From a virus: a stretch of 64,000 nt of DNA. The stretch spans positions 17,033-81,032 of the IMG/VR virus record IMGVR_UViG_3300009506_000013, one strand, 5' to 3'. The translations under genes and the position numbers were made by a program. The notes beneath the pieces were generated by a model. That model was not told the DNA's origin and ran no database searches. It was given only the letters and a program-made list of their open reading frames with translations. Positions 13,851 to 23,700 of this stretch are shown piece by piece. Position 1 is the stretch's first letter; each line of letters opens with the position of its first letter.

Positions 13851-13941
13851 CATTTTTTTTAACTTTTTTTGATTTTTTTTTTAAGTGGAGGAAAATCAAT
13901 CATTTATGAGGACGATTTTTTTGTTTTTTCCGGCATTTAGG

Positions 13942-14196
13942 CTATTTTTTACCCCCATCAACTGCTAATTTCCTATGCTTTTTTGATGGTCTTCCCCGGT
14001 GTAAATTCCGGGCTTTTAGGGCCAGCACCTGCCGCATATCGTACAGCCGAATATGGCCATCATCGAACACAGGCACCAAATACCCCTTTAAAACATGGCT
14101 ATCGATGGCGCTTGCTGAACAGCCGTATATCTCTGCCGCAGTCTTCCGGCTCACCAGCCGATTAATATCAAACATCCTTCTCTTGAATCTCCTCAC
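13942..14196 (-). CDS. Excisionase/MerR-like helix-turn-helix protein
   Basis: 84 residues. RKTAAEIYGCSASAIDSHVL at about 17-36 is a helix-turn-helix; the following HIRLYDMRQVLALKAR matches the short wing and helix of MerR-like or excisionase-type DNA-binding domains. The tail is basic. It overlaps the primase gene end by four bases, so it is translated with the replication genes and may regulate them or bind the origin. Confidence 0.65.
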   Translation of the reverse strand: MRRFKRRMFDINRLVSRKTAAEIYGCSASAIDSHVLKGYLVPVFDDGHIRLYDMRQVLALKARNLHRGRPSKKHRKLAVDGGKK

Positions 14197-15065
14197 CTCA
14201 AAGCCTCCAAAATCTCCCGCTCATCCGTTTCAGCTGGATCCTTCCCCGATACCTGAACAATCCTGATCGGCCTTCGATGAAAGGATAACAGCTGTCTCAT
14301 TTTTAACGCATCCAATTCCGCTTCCCGGTCCAGCATCACCACGAACCGGTCAAAGCCGGATACCAACGCCAATTTCTCGTGGCTGAGAACCTTCCCGCCG
14401 ATAGCGACAGCCGCCCAATCAGCAAACATTCTATCATGCGCCAACGCACGATCAACCGCCAACTTATCGGCCCAACCTTCTACAAGCACCAAGGTGGAGG
14501 CGATGCCTGCCGCCTGGTCATAACCAAACAGCGCCTCAGCTGCCTTCGCTCCTACAGGGTGAAGAACCTTCCGCTCAGCTCTTCCTGTCCAATCCCGCGC
14601 AACGAAGCTCACCAACTCCCCGTCCAGCGTAATGGGTATTATCACCCTGTTTCTATATCTCCCAGTCGGACAAAATCCTATGGAATATTTTTGAATCTGG
14701 CCTACTGTGATCCTCCGGCCCAGCAGGTAGCGCATGGCTATCCCGGCAATAATACCGCGCCGGGGGAGTGCGAAATATTCCGAAGGCAAGCAAACATCCT
14801 TCTCTTTCTCCGGCTTCCACATTCCTCCCGGCAACTCGCCGGAAAGCATCCGCGCCTCACGGTAGCTGATACGATTTAGCTTTACAAACAGCCCTGCTAA
14901 CCGGCCCCGCTTCCCGCAACCGTGGCAGATGTAAACTTTCTTCCGTACATTAACGCAACAAGACGGTGTGCGCTCGTTGTGCCACGGGCAGAGTATGGTC
15001 CATTCTCCTCCTCCACTATGGCGTGCGTTTGGCTGTCCTGCGATAATCCGCTCTGCTTGATTCAT
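14193..15065 (-). CDS. DnaG-type DNA primase
   Basis: 290 residues, shorter than cellular DnaG. A CHC2-type zinc site is visible at C26/H29/C47/C50 (CPWH..CHGC). The TOPRIM part has LVLVEGWADKLAVDRAL, with the catalytic Glu, and VVMLDRE in place of the DxD region. It would make RNA primers at the phage fork. It lacks the C-terminal helicase-binding domain of DnaG, so its contact with the DnaB-like protein, whose gene overlaps it by four bases, may differ. Confidence 0.9.
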   Translation of the reverse strand: MNQAERIIAGQPNARHSGGGEWTILCPWHNERTPSCCVNVRKKVYICHGCGKRGRLAGLFVKLNRISYREARMLSGELPGGMWKPEKEKDVCLPSEYFALPRRGIIAGIAMRYLLGRRITVGQIQKYSIGFCPTGRYRNRVIIPITLDGELVSFVARDWTGRAERKVLHPVGAKAAEALFGYDQAAGIASTLVLVEGWADKLAVDRALAHDRMFADWAAVAIGGKVLSHEKLALVSGFDRFVVMLDREAELDALKMRQLLSFHRRPIRIVQVSGKDPAETDEREILEALR

Positions 15066-16423
15066 GGCTGTGCCTGATTCTGGGCGTAGGCCACCCCATC
15101 ACTTAATCGCATCTCATGGAGACAGAATTGCATCCGCGAAAAATCCTGCTTCAGTAAGATGTCTCCAACCTTCTGGCCAGCCGGTCCATGCCAATAACCA
15201 TCTACATATAACCGCATTTCGTTGTTGTCATACTCCTCTGGCGTTTGGTTTAATGTAAGAATCAAGGAGGAGTGCTGGGCTGGCATCGAGCTTTCCTGTC
15301 CATCCTCCATATAGATCCGGAATTGTTTCCGCCTTTTTAATGGTGTCTGCTGGGCGGTAATGAGCACAACATTCTCCCGTTGGGCCACGGCACGGGCGGT
15401 TGTGAATATCTCATCCCGCGAAGCTCTCATCCAAGCATCCCCGCCCCGCACTGAACTCTTCATCAGCTCCCCATAATCAACAATCACCACATCTATCCGC
15501 ACCCCATCGCGGGCCAGCTGCTGGATATCGTTTTGAAGATCCTGGGGAGAGTAGGTCCGCGCCATCCGCCATAGGATATACAGCTTGGATTTGAACAGCT
15601 CTTTTAGATAACCAATTTGGTTTCCTAATTTGTCCATGAACGGCGTCAGCTCATCCTTTTCCATATTCGAGAACATGGAGTCATAGCGATCCTCTACCAT
15701 CGCCCTCGAATTTTCCAGGCTGACATGGAGCACGTTGTGCCCTTGTAGAATTGCGCACTTGCCGGCGTGTTGTAAAAAGATGGACTTGCCCCGCTTGCTT
15801 GGCGCTATACAAAGACAGATCTCATCCCGGTGCGCAAATATTCCGTACTTCTCCAGCGTAGGAACCATGAAACGGACTCCATCCTTTGACTTCGATTCCA
15901 GAATGCGCCGGAGTATGCGCTTGTTCACTGTTGTAAAATATTCTACAGGCCTCTCCAAATCATCCTTCTGGATCGCCTGTGCCCTGCTTACTGCTTCCGC
16001 CGCCGCATCTATATTCCCGGCCTCGATAGCTTCCCCCAATTCAATCTGAAGCCTCTTCAACTTCGCGAACTGAAAGAACCTTTCGAGCTTTTGGGATATG
16101 TAGTATGCGTTGGTTGGTTCTTGAACAAGCTCAGCGCCTTTTCCTTTTAGAAGCTTGACGCGTGACTCATTCATCCGCTCATCTTCGGCGGCATCCTGTA
16201 TATAGGACAAGAACATGTCCTTGGCCACGAGGCCAGATTGGTCATAATAACGTCTTGCTAATTCTGCTAATGTAATGCGGAGTGTATCCCCGAATAGATC
16301 TGGGCTTAATAGTTGGCCATACTTCCTCATGAACTTAACATCAGTCAGCATCAAAGTCAGTACACCATCGACAAACCCTTCGTCAAACCCTCTAAACGTG
16401 TCGCGTGTGTACTGTGTGGCCAT
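15062..16423 (-). CDS. DnaB-like replicative helicase
   Basis: 453 residues. The N-terminal helical domain is followed by a RecA-like core: Walker A APSKRGKS at 207-214, Walker B with VVIVDYGEL near 330, an arginine-rich motif after ITAQQTPLKRRKQ and a late strand with LLKQDFSRM. The family forms hexameric rings that unwind DNA at forks. The Walker A begins APSK rather than GxPG, as in several phage relatives. It overlaps both its upstream neighbour (32 bases) and the primase (4 bases). Confidence 0.9.
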   Translation of the reverse strand: MATQYTRDTFRGFDEGFVDGVLTLMLTDVKFMRKYGQLLSPDLFGDTLRITLAELARRYYDQSGLVAKDMFLSYIQDAAEDERMNESRVKLLKGKGAELVQEPTNAYYISQKLERFFQFAKLKRLQIELGEAIEAGNIDAAAEAVSRAQAIQKDDLERPVEYFTTVNKRILRRILESKSKDGVRFMVPTLEKYGIFAHRDEICLCIAPSKRGKSIFLQHAGKCAILQGHNVLHVSLENSRAMVEDRYDSMFSNMEKDELTPFMDKLGNQIGYLKELFKSKLYILWRMARTYSPQDLQNDIQQLARDGVRIDVVIVDYGELMKSSVRGGDAWMRASRDEIFTTARAVAQRENVVLITAQQTPLKRRKQFRIYMEDGQESSMPAQHSSLILTLNQTPEEYDNNEMRLYVDGYWHGPAGQKVGDILLKQDFSRMQFCLHEMRLSDGVAYAQNQAQP

Positions 16424-17066
16424 TCCTTCTCCTCAAGAATTTGCTCTTCTCTTCATAGAATATACGCTCACGGATGAGCTTCTCTCTCTCGTGCTTTGGC
16501 ATGCTATCGAATACAAACTTTGGCATTCCGGCTACCGGCTTATTTGCATCCACCACTGCCATGCTGGCCTTCCGCTGGGCGTATTGGCGGGCTTGCTCTT
16601 CTAATTGTATTGGGAGTCTATGTTGGCGGGCAAGTTCTTGGATGCGGCGGGCGGATGCTTCCTGATTGGCTAGCTCTTGCTTTCTCTTTTCGGCATCCCC
16701 GTTGTATAGCTCTTGGCTGAGAAATTCCGTATACCGCATTTCAGCCTTCGCTCCGCATAGATGATGGGGGAGCGGGCGATGCCGGCTATATTGAACGAAC
16801 CATAGAAAGTTGTGCTCAACAAAATCCGTCAAACTCCAGCTCCGCATCCTACACAAAGCAATTATCCTCTTCATAGAGGTAAGCTCAGCCTTGGTTGTTC
16901 CTATGCGGATATATGTGGTATGGTAGTGCTTCTTATAAAGGTCAAACAATATCTCTTTAAGGTTTTGAACCTCGAACTCCATGACCCTCTTTTCGATTAT
17001 CTTTAAAAGCTCTTCTGGCTCTGGTGGTACGGGCGGTGTGCGGTTCGGTATCCAGTTCCATAACAT
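16392..17066 (-). CDS. Helical protein upstream of the helicase, possible loader or accessory factor
   Basis: 224 residues from the ATG at 17066, chosen because AAGGAG is eight bases away; the ATG two codons earlier is too close. Mostly helical, with a long charged helix rich in Glu, Gln, Ala and Arg (QELANQEASARRIQELARQH). There is no ATPase motif, so it is not a DnaC-type loader. The overlap with the helicase gene suggests a replication role, which remains inference. Confidence 0.6.
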   Translation of the reverse strand: MLWNWIPNRTPPVPPEPEELLKIIEKRVMEFEVQNLKEILFDLYKKHYHTTYIRIGTTKAELTSMKRIIALCRMRSWSLTDFVEHNFLWFVQYSRHRPLPHHLCGAKAEMRYTEFLSQELYNGDAEKRKQELANQEASARRIQELARQHRLPIQLEEQARQYAQRKASMAVVDANKPVAGMPKFVFDSMPKHEREKLIRERIFYEEKSKFLRRRNGHTVHTRHV

Positions 17067-17101
17067 AGGCATCTCTCCTTATATAACTGAACATTGGTTG
17101 A

Positions 17102-17293
17102 TTAACTTGCTGTGTCATCATGGTGTATCTCTGCACTCCTCCTTTCAAACATTAACTCGGCGTATGTATAGGCTAGACTCACTTGTTGTTTTGGATCTGG
17201 TGTCGGAAAGCCTAACAATATAAGATCCTTTAACAACAGGGTAGCCAGCATATCAACCAAGTCCATAGGAACTTCTTTTTCAGATTTGCTCAC
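17102..17293 (-). CDS. Small hypothetical protein, GTG start
   Basis: 63 residues. The GTG at 17293 follows AAGGAGACAGC. Helical with hydrophobic stretches (LVDMLATLLLKDLILLGF). First gene after the tandem palindromes, so it would head the replication operon. No family recognised. Confidence 0.6.
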   Translation of the reverse strand: MSKSEKEVPMDLVDMLATLLLKDLILLGFPTPDPKQQVSLAYTYAELMFERRSAEIHHDDTAS

Positions 17294-17311
17294 GCTGTCT
17301 CCTTTGTAGCT

Positions 17312-17336
17312 AAAAAGACCGTGCTAGCACGGTCTT
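17312..17336 (-). terminator. Rho-independent terminator or attenuator before the replication genes
   Basis: A 22-base perfect palindrome (AAGACCGTGCTAGCACGGTC plus TT) is followed on the minus strand by TTTTT. It lies only about 20 bases before the GTG of the first replication gene, too close for a promoter in between, so read-through or antitermination seems to be needed. Confidence 0.65.
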
Positions 17337-17356
17337 ACGTTGACTCCAGTCAACGT
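17337..17356. repeat. Second palindrome abutting the terminator
   Basis: ACGTTGACT and AGTCAACGT are exact complements around two bases. It directly touches the terminator palindrome. Possible operator or antiterminator half; it has no T-run of its own. Confidence 0.6.
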
Positions 17357-17580
17357 CAAATCACTTGGTGAAAATTTTTGGCGGTTCTTTTTAAATCTCT
17401 AAGCCTTATATCGCTTTTGCTTCGCAAATCCCCAGCGCTTTGGCCCTTTGCTTCGCAAACCCCATTCCTAAATCCCCCCCTACCCCCCCTTAAAGGTTTT
17501 CCCCGTAAGGTACAGCGCTTTCCTTTCTATTAAATCCCTTCGGCGGAAAAAGTAAAGAAGTTTTTTCTGACTTTTTTTAG
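17357..17580. other. Gene-free region with direct repeats and G-tracts, candidate replication origin
   Basis: Two copies of TTTGCTTCGCAAA, each a small hairpin, lie at 17416-17428 and 17447-17459, 31 bases or about three helical turns apart. AGCGCTTT occurs at 17434 and 17514. The minus strand has two runs of seven G (17474-17489) that could form a quadruplex. The flanks are AT-rich. Position beside helicase and primase genes supports an origin, but this is inference. Confidence 0.4.
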
Positions 17581-17763
17581 TCACCTCTTCTTCTTCACTA
17601 CTTTGTTGAGTCTTGTACCAAGGGTGTGTACTTGTGACCATGCGCGTTGATTGTCCTGTTCTAAGCGAGATATACGTTTCTTCTGCCTTCGGAGGGTCTT
17701 TTTGAGACCCTCCACAACATCACAATGATCACAATCCTTATTTATACATTCCGCATCAGACAT
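17581..17763 (-). CDS. Small coiled-coil protein with N-terminal cysteines
   Basis: 60 residues. Three Cys and a His in the first 15 residues (CINKDCDHC) could bind metal; the rest is a basic coiled coil (LKKTLRRQKKRISRLEQDN) ending in VVKKKR. Located right after the 17773-18228 gene. Function unknown. Confidence 0.6.
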   Translation of the reverse strand: MSDAECINKDCDHCDVVEGLKKTLRRQKKRISRLEQDNQRAWSQVHTLGTRLNKVVKKKR

Positions 17764-17772
17764 CCAGCATCC

Positions 17773-18228
17773 CTACGCGAATTCATCCTGTACCGTGATA
17801 GCTCCCTCTACAATCACCAAACTATCTGTCTCGCTGGCTGCTACAGGGATTGTAATGGTTTTCTCACGGTAATCCTCAGTCGCTTGCTTTACTTTCGCTC
17901 TACAAGTGATTACACCATCTCCTAATACGCCTGTACACTTCGCCAGACAGGATAAACCATCCGCCGCAGGTTCCAGCTGAAATATAGCAGCGGTTGTCGT
18001 GGACCATTCCGGAATACCATACACCTGACTGGGATTGCCTCTTTTATTCCGGCCCTCTACTGCTAACTGTATCTGTTGGACGTCATTCAATACTGCCATA
18101 GCTTCAATCTCCCCTTCTATGACTATATAGTCATCAATTACTGCTTTTGTGAATATGATAGATTCGGTGTGATCCGATCCACCAACCAGCTCCTCTACAA
18201 CACTCTTTACTTTAGAGGCCATCGACAT
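17773..18228 (-). CDS. Hypothetical beta-rich protein
   Basis: 151 residues; ATGs at 18228 and 18222 are both possible. The sequence is beta-rich with a bacterial Ig-like look (AVIDDYIVIEGEIEAMAVLN, EKTITIPVAA). It overlaps the end of the Fn3 protein gene. No catalytic motif. May be a surface or virion accessory protein. Confidence 0.6.
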   Translation of the reverse strand: MSMASKVKSVVEELVGGSDHTESIIFTKAVIDDYIVIEGEIEAMAVLNDVQQIQLAVEGRNKRGNPSQVYGIPEWSTTTAAIFQLEPAADGLSCLAKCTGVLGDGVITCRAKVKQATEDYREKTITIPVAASETDSLVIVEGAITVQDEFA

Positions 18229-18832
18229 AGAATGTCCCGTTCGTGGTCAGCTCTTCCCCGTCTGCAGAAGTAATTGACCAGATGTACTCATAGTATGCCA
18301 ATTCATCCATAGGTAAATCATAGATGACGGCTCGATGCATAAGGCCCACGGGCGTGGGCGATGCAATGATAGTCTTCCAAGGTTCGCCTTCCACTCCCAT
18401 CTTCCTGTAGCGGACATAGGCCGAAGCGGGCTTATTGGTCATGGCCAATAGCGTGGCCCCGTACCAATCGACTGACACCGGGTGCGATGTTATCTCGAAT
18501 ATAACTGGCTCTGGGGGAGGCTCTTCGCTGTCAATAAAGGCAGACACTTCATTAGAGTATCCACTTTCCGTATCAGGATCATAAGCCGTCACCGCAAAGA
18601 AATAAGTACCAGGCTCCAGCGCTACAACGGTCCATGTAGTTTGGTTCCCGGCATCTTGAGCGTGTTCATAATTCCGGCTAGACGGTCCCCAATAGACTTT
18701 GTACCCGGTCACAGTAGATGTAACACTTGGATTCCAAGCCAGACTTACCTCAGCACAGTCTCCACATCGCACCGCTAAACTAAGCAGGACAATCAAAAGA
18801 AACGCAATCAGGTTCTTTCTTCCTCTACTCAT
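18212..18832 (-). CDS. Exported fibronectin type III protein
   Basis: 206 residues. Residues 5-27 are a signal peptide or membrane anchor (LIAFLLIVLLSLAV after a basic start). An Fn3 domain follows (SLAWNPSVTSTVTGYKVYWG, then TYFFAVTAYDPDTESGYSNE), and a second beta domain fills the C-terminus. Located among lysis genes, it may act in the cell envelope. The Fn3 resembles those in the tail hub and the repeat fibre. Confidence 0.72.
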   Translation of the reverse strand: MSRGRKNLIAFLLIVLLSLAVRCGDCAEVSLAWNPSVTSTVTGYKVYWGPSSRNYEHAQDAGNQTTWTVVALEPGTYFFAVTAYDPDTESGYSNEVSAFIDSEEPPPEPVIFEITSHPVSVDWYGATLLAMTNKPASAYVRYRKMGVEGEPWKTIIASPTPVGLMHRAVIYDLPMDELAYYEYIWSITSADGEELTTNGTFYVDGL

Positions 18833-19424
18833 TAGCCTTCCCTCCTGGTACCAGTTCCTTCACCTTATCCATCAAACCTTTGGTCTTTTGCCTGGACCCA
18901 TCGGAGGAGCCAAACCAGAAGGTAAAAATCTGCGCAACTACATTCGTCAAGACGCCAACCAATGTACTAATCATCCCAACAAATATCATCAGCACTGGAG
19001 TGGATTCTTTCGGGAGCCACGCCTTCATAACCGCCAGCAATAATACTGTAAACATCAGGAAGTAACCACTGATGCCAACATAGGAAAGAATCTGCTGTGG
19101 ATACTTATCCACACTAAATAGCTTGCGGGCGGAGTCCCGATCCTTGAAACGGATCTCCTCCAAGTCCACTCCCTGCTCGCCCAGTTCCACAGCCAGGTCT
19201 ACATCCATCTTCTTCATCGCCACTACATCCGCCGGAGTCATATTTGTAATTGCGGTTTCGATCTCCTGTGGGCTTCCATCTTCCTTTCCCAATAGAACAT
19301 TAGACACCGACTTCATAGCCATCCCGGCCAAAGGTGTGCCCAATGCGGAAGCAGCAGTTGGAGCCACTACATTCAAGGCTATCCCTGCCGCAGTCTTTCC
19401 AAATTCCTTCCAATTAAATCCCAT
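18825..19424 (-). CDS. Holin-like membrane protein of the 3TM gene-transfer-agent type
   Basis: 199 residues. The N-terminus is Ala/Gly-rich; DRDSARKLF precedes two clear membrane spans (ISGYFLMFTVLLLAVMKAWL and LMIFVGMISTLVGVLTNVVA), and FWFGSSDGSRQKT follows. The spacing and the FWFGSS-GS ending match the three-span holin family of gene transfer agents. It would open the inner membrane at lysis. Confidence 0.75.
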   Translation of the reverse strand: MGFNWKEFGKTAAGIALNVVAPTAASALGTPLAGMAMKSVSNVLLGKEDGSPQEIETAITNMTPADVVAMKKMDVDLAVELGEQGVDLEEIRFKDRDSARKLFSVDKYPQQILSYVGISGYFLMFTVLLLAVMKAWLPKESTPVLMIFVGMISTLVGVLTNVVAQIFTFWFGSSDGSRQKTKGLMDKVKELVPGGKANE

Positions 19425-19434
19425 AACAAACCTC

Positions 19435-19848
19435 CTATCCTTCCATCAAGAGATAGAACTCATCCACACCGGTCAAATAACTCATAAACTGATTAAATGC
19501 TTTTTTACTTTGAATTATTCCTGGCTGTCCGAGAACAGGATCGAAAGATTCTCCTATGCCTACACACCCTTCTGATTGATCTTCAATATTCAATATATGA
19601 AATAAGATTCTGGTATGCCCATCGACATGAATCTCGAATGTCTCATATCCGCCTTTATTATACATTGTACGAGTGCACTTGTGAATGCCGGGCGTGATCT
19701 TGGAGGCTTGAGCAAGGCCAATACCATAGGTCCGCTCTAAAGTCACCGCAATAGGAAGCCATTCATCATCATCATTCCGGACCATCAAACCTCCATAGGC
19801 TCCAGTAGAGATAACTGACAGATGTTTTAGCTTAACCAATGTATGCAT
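19435..19848 (-). CDS. DUF5675-type protein of the lysis region
   Basis: 137 residues from the ATG at 19848 behind GGAGGG; a longer frame lacks a ribosome site. The pattern (VTLERTYG, ITPGIHKC, RILFHILNI, EGCVGIG) fits the DUF5675 family, which is found beside phage lysis genes and has an L,D-transpeptidase-like outline. Its activity is not established. A cell-wall role is inferred from context. Confidence 0.7.
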   Translation of the reverse strand: MHTLVKLKHLSVISTGAYGGLMVRNDDDEWLPIAVTLERTYGIGLAQASKITPGIHKCTRTMYNKGGYETFEIHVDGHTRILFHILNIEDQSEGCVGIGESFDPVLGQPGIIQSKKAFNQFMSYLTGVDEFYLLMEG

Positions 19849-19850
19849 GA

Positions 19851-20249
19851 CTATCCCTCCAAAAGAACTGAAGCGTGGGTTCCTAGCAAGAAGACCAGCA
19901 TCATAATAATTCCTATTGCGGCCCAACGGGCAATAGGAATCCAGAAATTCAGCTTCCATTGGTCCGCGCAAGTCCGGGCTTTTTCAGAAGCATTAACGTG
20001 AATAGTAAAACTTTCCTCCAGCTCCGCAACCTTTCCCTTCATAGCACAAACGAATGGATGCTTTTCAGCCTCTATCATTCTATGGCTAAGATCCTCGACG
20101 TGACCATTCTGTTTGGATAGGTTCTCAGCCATCAGTTTCACTTGAGCAGATAGAATACCAACATTAGTAGTCAATATCCCAAGTGCATCCGACATCTTCA
20201 GCTTGAAGTCACCCAACTCTGTGGTCAGGTTTTGTACTGGATCAGACAT
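19851..20249 (-). CDS. Coiled-coil protein with C-terminal membrane span
   Basis: 132 residues. A long coiled coil (residues of about 5-60) is followed by one membrane span at 107-126 (IARWAAIGIIMMLVFLLG). The layout recalls XhlA-like haemolysin/holin accessory proteins or i-spanins. It sits between the tail hub genes and the DUF5675 protein. Confidence 0.62.
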   Translation of the reverse strand: MSDPVQNLTTELGDFKLKMSDALGILTTNVGILSAQVKLMAENLSKQNGHVEDLSHRMIEAEKHPFVCAMKGKVAELEESFTIHVNASEKARTCADQWKLNFWIPIARWAAIGIIMMLVFLLGTHASVLLEG

Positions 20250-20266
20250 TTAACTCTCCTCCTTAA

Positions 20267-20764
20267 TTATACAGGCGGCTCAGGCGGATTCACCACAGGT
20301 TTCCGGATCTTCAGCGGCTCTTTCCAGCCCCCGGTTAAATCTGGCTGGAAATCGTAGTTTCTCCATTGAGTCTTATCAGAAACCCAAGCCATCTTTGCGC
20401 ACGTTCGGAACGCAGGAATTTCATCAATTAACATTTGCTTTGCTATATCTATCGTTGGTGGTCCATTCTCCAGATCATACTCTTGCCAGATTTGCTGGGT
20501 ATGCTTATCTCTCAAGAATAAATACGGAACATTTTTGAAGTTGGGATTCTTTTTATACTTGCCATCTGAAGCCTTTGTTCCACCCAATGAAAACTCCACA
20601 TAACACCGGCCTTCATTCCTATTCCATAAAATACGCTCAATCTCAATTTCTTCCGATGCAATTTCTTCTCCGGTATCAGGATCATAAAATGCCGGTATAT
20701 TTTCTACACCGTCTACTGTACCGGTGCCTTGATTAATCTTGGCTTTTTGAATTTTTAACTTCAT
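20267..20764 (-). CDS. Hypothetical tail-associated protein
   Basis: 165 residues, just after the tail hub gene. Beta-rich with many aromatic residues and a Pro-rich end (KPVVNPPEPPV). A chaperone or tip component would fit the position. No family recognised. Confidence 0.6.
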   Translation of the reverse strand: MKLKIQKAKINQGTGTVDGVENIPAFYDPDTGEEIASEEIEIERILWNRNEGRCYVEFSLGGTKASDGKYKKNPNFKNVPYLFLRDKHTQQIWQEYDLENGPPTIDIAKQMLIDEIPAFRTCAKMAWVSDKTQWRNYDFQPDLTGGWKEPLKIRKPVVNPPEPPV

Positions 20765-20773
20765 AATTCACTC

Positions 20774-23700
20774 CTATAGAAAATATGCCATTACAGTAAT
20801 TATAAATGATCTCGAAGAACCGCATGAACACTGAGCCCGTCTACTACTATCCAACCCTATAACCCCGGTAACACCGATTGCAGCGGATGTGCAATATCCT
20901 CTGATAGAATTATATCCGCCTTGCCCATATTCATAAATGTTATATAACGGAGTCCCTGTACCACTACCAATTATGCAACTCAATGACGCTTTATTATACC
21001 CTGCCGGAACTATACTACTTAAATCCACAGTCACCGGCGTACTACTTACAGCACCATTCGCCCAATCACCTGAAGCGGAAGATCCCAGCGCAACCCCGAC
21101 TGCCGCCTCAGTCATGTGGCGTAAAATAATTTCAGCATCATTAATTGCCGCCTCTAATACAGCAAGATCATTTATTGATGTGCTAACAACCTTATCAGCA
21201 TTTACATTCCCATCCGCCGCTGCGACGGTATACAGCATTACCTGACCGACTTCATCGAATACTTCTACTCGTACACAATCAATCTCCGCCTCATTTGCGG
21301 CTACTGCATCATTATAATTGAGAATAAAAATCGGAAGCAAATAACGTGTATTTGTTACTGCAGTCTGTGGATTGGTCGGATCATCAAGCTCAGTGCCGCC
21401 AACTCCCGTACCTTCCCCAGACATATAACCAACAACATCAGTCCACGTGTCTATCGTCCACCCGTACATATCCAACGCACTAACCGGATACCTGGAACCC
21501 AAGCTATTATAATTGGAATCAACACATAGGAAACCGACATAAATTTTCTGGTTTCCGCTTGCACCTGTAACCGTTCTTTTCGCCTTTGCAGAGATCCTAT
21601 AAAGCCAATTCTTATTATATGGAATATAAAATCCGGCTAAATATCGGCCTACACAACCCGCGCAACTAATCACATACTTGCCTGTCACCCCTCCTGTGGT
21701 TCTTGTAGGTGTGCCATTATATGTGGAATATTGTACCCAATAGGAAAGTACATTTGGATTTTCAAAGGATTCTACAAATAATGTCTGACCGGGAATCTTT
21801 GCATAGTCAATTTGTTCCAATGGCACATCAGTCAGTGTGCCGTCACTATTCAAACTAGCATCTGTCTTATCTACTGAAGAATTGACCTGAGAGGCCGTAT
21901 CCGTTCCCACATTGGATGTATTATTGGAGGTGTTGTCCCCTGTTACATCCGCATTATCATCTGGCTTTCCAGTTCCCGTTACACCATCCCAAGTAGACGT
22001 TAGTGCTGATGCGTCCGCTATAGACTTGGCCAGATCAGATACCTTATTTAGCAATGCCGTCCGCGCATCATAGTAATCAGTAAACTTGCCGCGAAATGTT
22101 GAACTTGCGATAGTAGTGGTAGTGCTAAGCTGGGCATCCGATATCCACAGCGGTATACCGCTTGACCATGTTCCGTTGTTTAGATAGTCTGCCAAGGCTT
22201 GGAAGGCATTATCGTATGCGATCTTTTCTGTAGTAATACTATAAGCTGTAGCCAGCGAATCTAGGCCACTAACTTCTGCCGCAATCCCTTCCCATTCCCG
22301 GCGCACCGACAGCTTCTCCACAGGCGTGAACTTGCTATCTGCGGCAATGTCTGCTAATAGAGCATTTGCAGCATCAGCATCATCTTGAGCATCAGAAGCG
22401 GCTTGACTTGCGGCACTCGCAGCGGCACTCGCAGCAGCGGCATCATCTGCCGCATCAGCAGCATCTTGTGCGGCGGCGGCGGCATTGTTAATTGCAGTAG
22501 AAGCGGTGGCGGCGGCTGAGTCTACTGCATTGTCAATAACTTCTGCGATCTTGTTCCGGAGTGCTTCGCGGGTATCATAATAGGCCTTCCATTTATTCCG
22601 GAATGTTTCAGCGACAATCGTGGTGGTAGTGTCTAGCTGGGCATCCGATATCCACAGCGGAACATCCATTACAATCATCTCGTCAGACTTTGACCCCTCC
22701 TCTGCTCCAGTATCATATGCACTAATTGCCGCATAATATATGCCTGCGGAAGTGAACTGGTGCGTATAGGAAGTAACATTGCCTACATCTATGGGGGAGC
22801 CATAACTGCCGGGTGATGTCCCGATGTACAGATAGTAACCATCCAAATCCGGTTCAGTATTTGGCAGCCATACAAAGTCTACATATGTTCCTGCCGCAAT
22901 TTGCCCTGTCCACACTCCGTTGTTTAGATAGTCTGCGAGTGCTTGGAAGGCAGCATCCATTGCATTCTTCTCATCCGTTATCCCATAGGATGATGCCTCT
23001 GCATTCAGCCGATACCATTCCTGTATGATCTTTTCCCACTCCTTGCGGGCCGCCAACTTCTCTACTGGAGTGAACTTCGCATCAGATGCGATGTCTGATA
23101 ACAAGGCGTTCGCGGCGGCTACATCCCCATATACCGTGGCAGAATCACTCGATCTATACAAACGGGTGAGCGTTCCGCCATCATTATAGCCTATGACATA
23201 ATAACTTGAAGAGGGAAGAGAAGAGCTGGTACCGAAGACATCAGGGTTGGCTGGATCCCAATATATCCAGGCACTATTGGTGTTCCCGTCTGTTATGGCA
23301 TATCGGACATCTTTGTAGACTACAACAACCCCGGTCCACGATACATACCCAGCAGAAGGGTCATCATCCGCAAACCCCGTCGCCCCTTCAATCACCTCGA
23401 ACTGTGGCGGGCTGTCGACAACCTTGGGAGTGTAAGACTCCGTGGAGGTTCCCCACTCCGTTCCAACTACCGCTGAACATAACAGCGTCATCTCGTGTCT
23501 ATCGTTGTCGTATATCCTATGGGCGATTTGCTCCACAAAATAATCGCCGCTCAACCCGTCTTCCGTCACCACAGTGATTCTATCAGATATGTCCCGCGTC
23601 TGTGCTTCGGCCAAGTGGGCAGCGGCGGCATTACAGTCCAGCGTTATCATCAAAGCATTTCGAGGCTCTTTATACACGGACAAATAGTAGTCACAGAAGG

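Noticed and set aside
16957-17148. Reading frame of 63 residues overlapping two genes
   Set aside because: It overlaps the start of the 16392-17066 gene and the end of the 17102-17293 gene in a third frame; both of those have better ribosome sites.
17625-17660. A further ribozyme copy (ACTTGTGACCATGCGCG)
   Set aside because: Only the L4 strand is similar; there is no P1, no UUAAUGC and it lies within a small gene.
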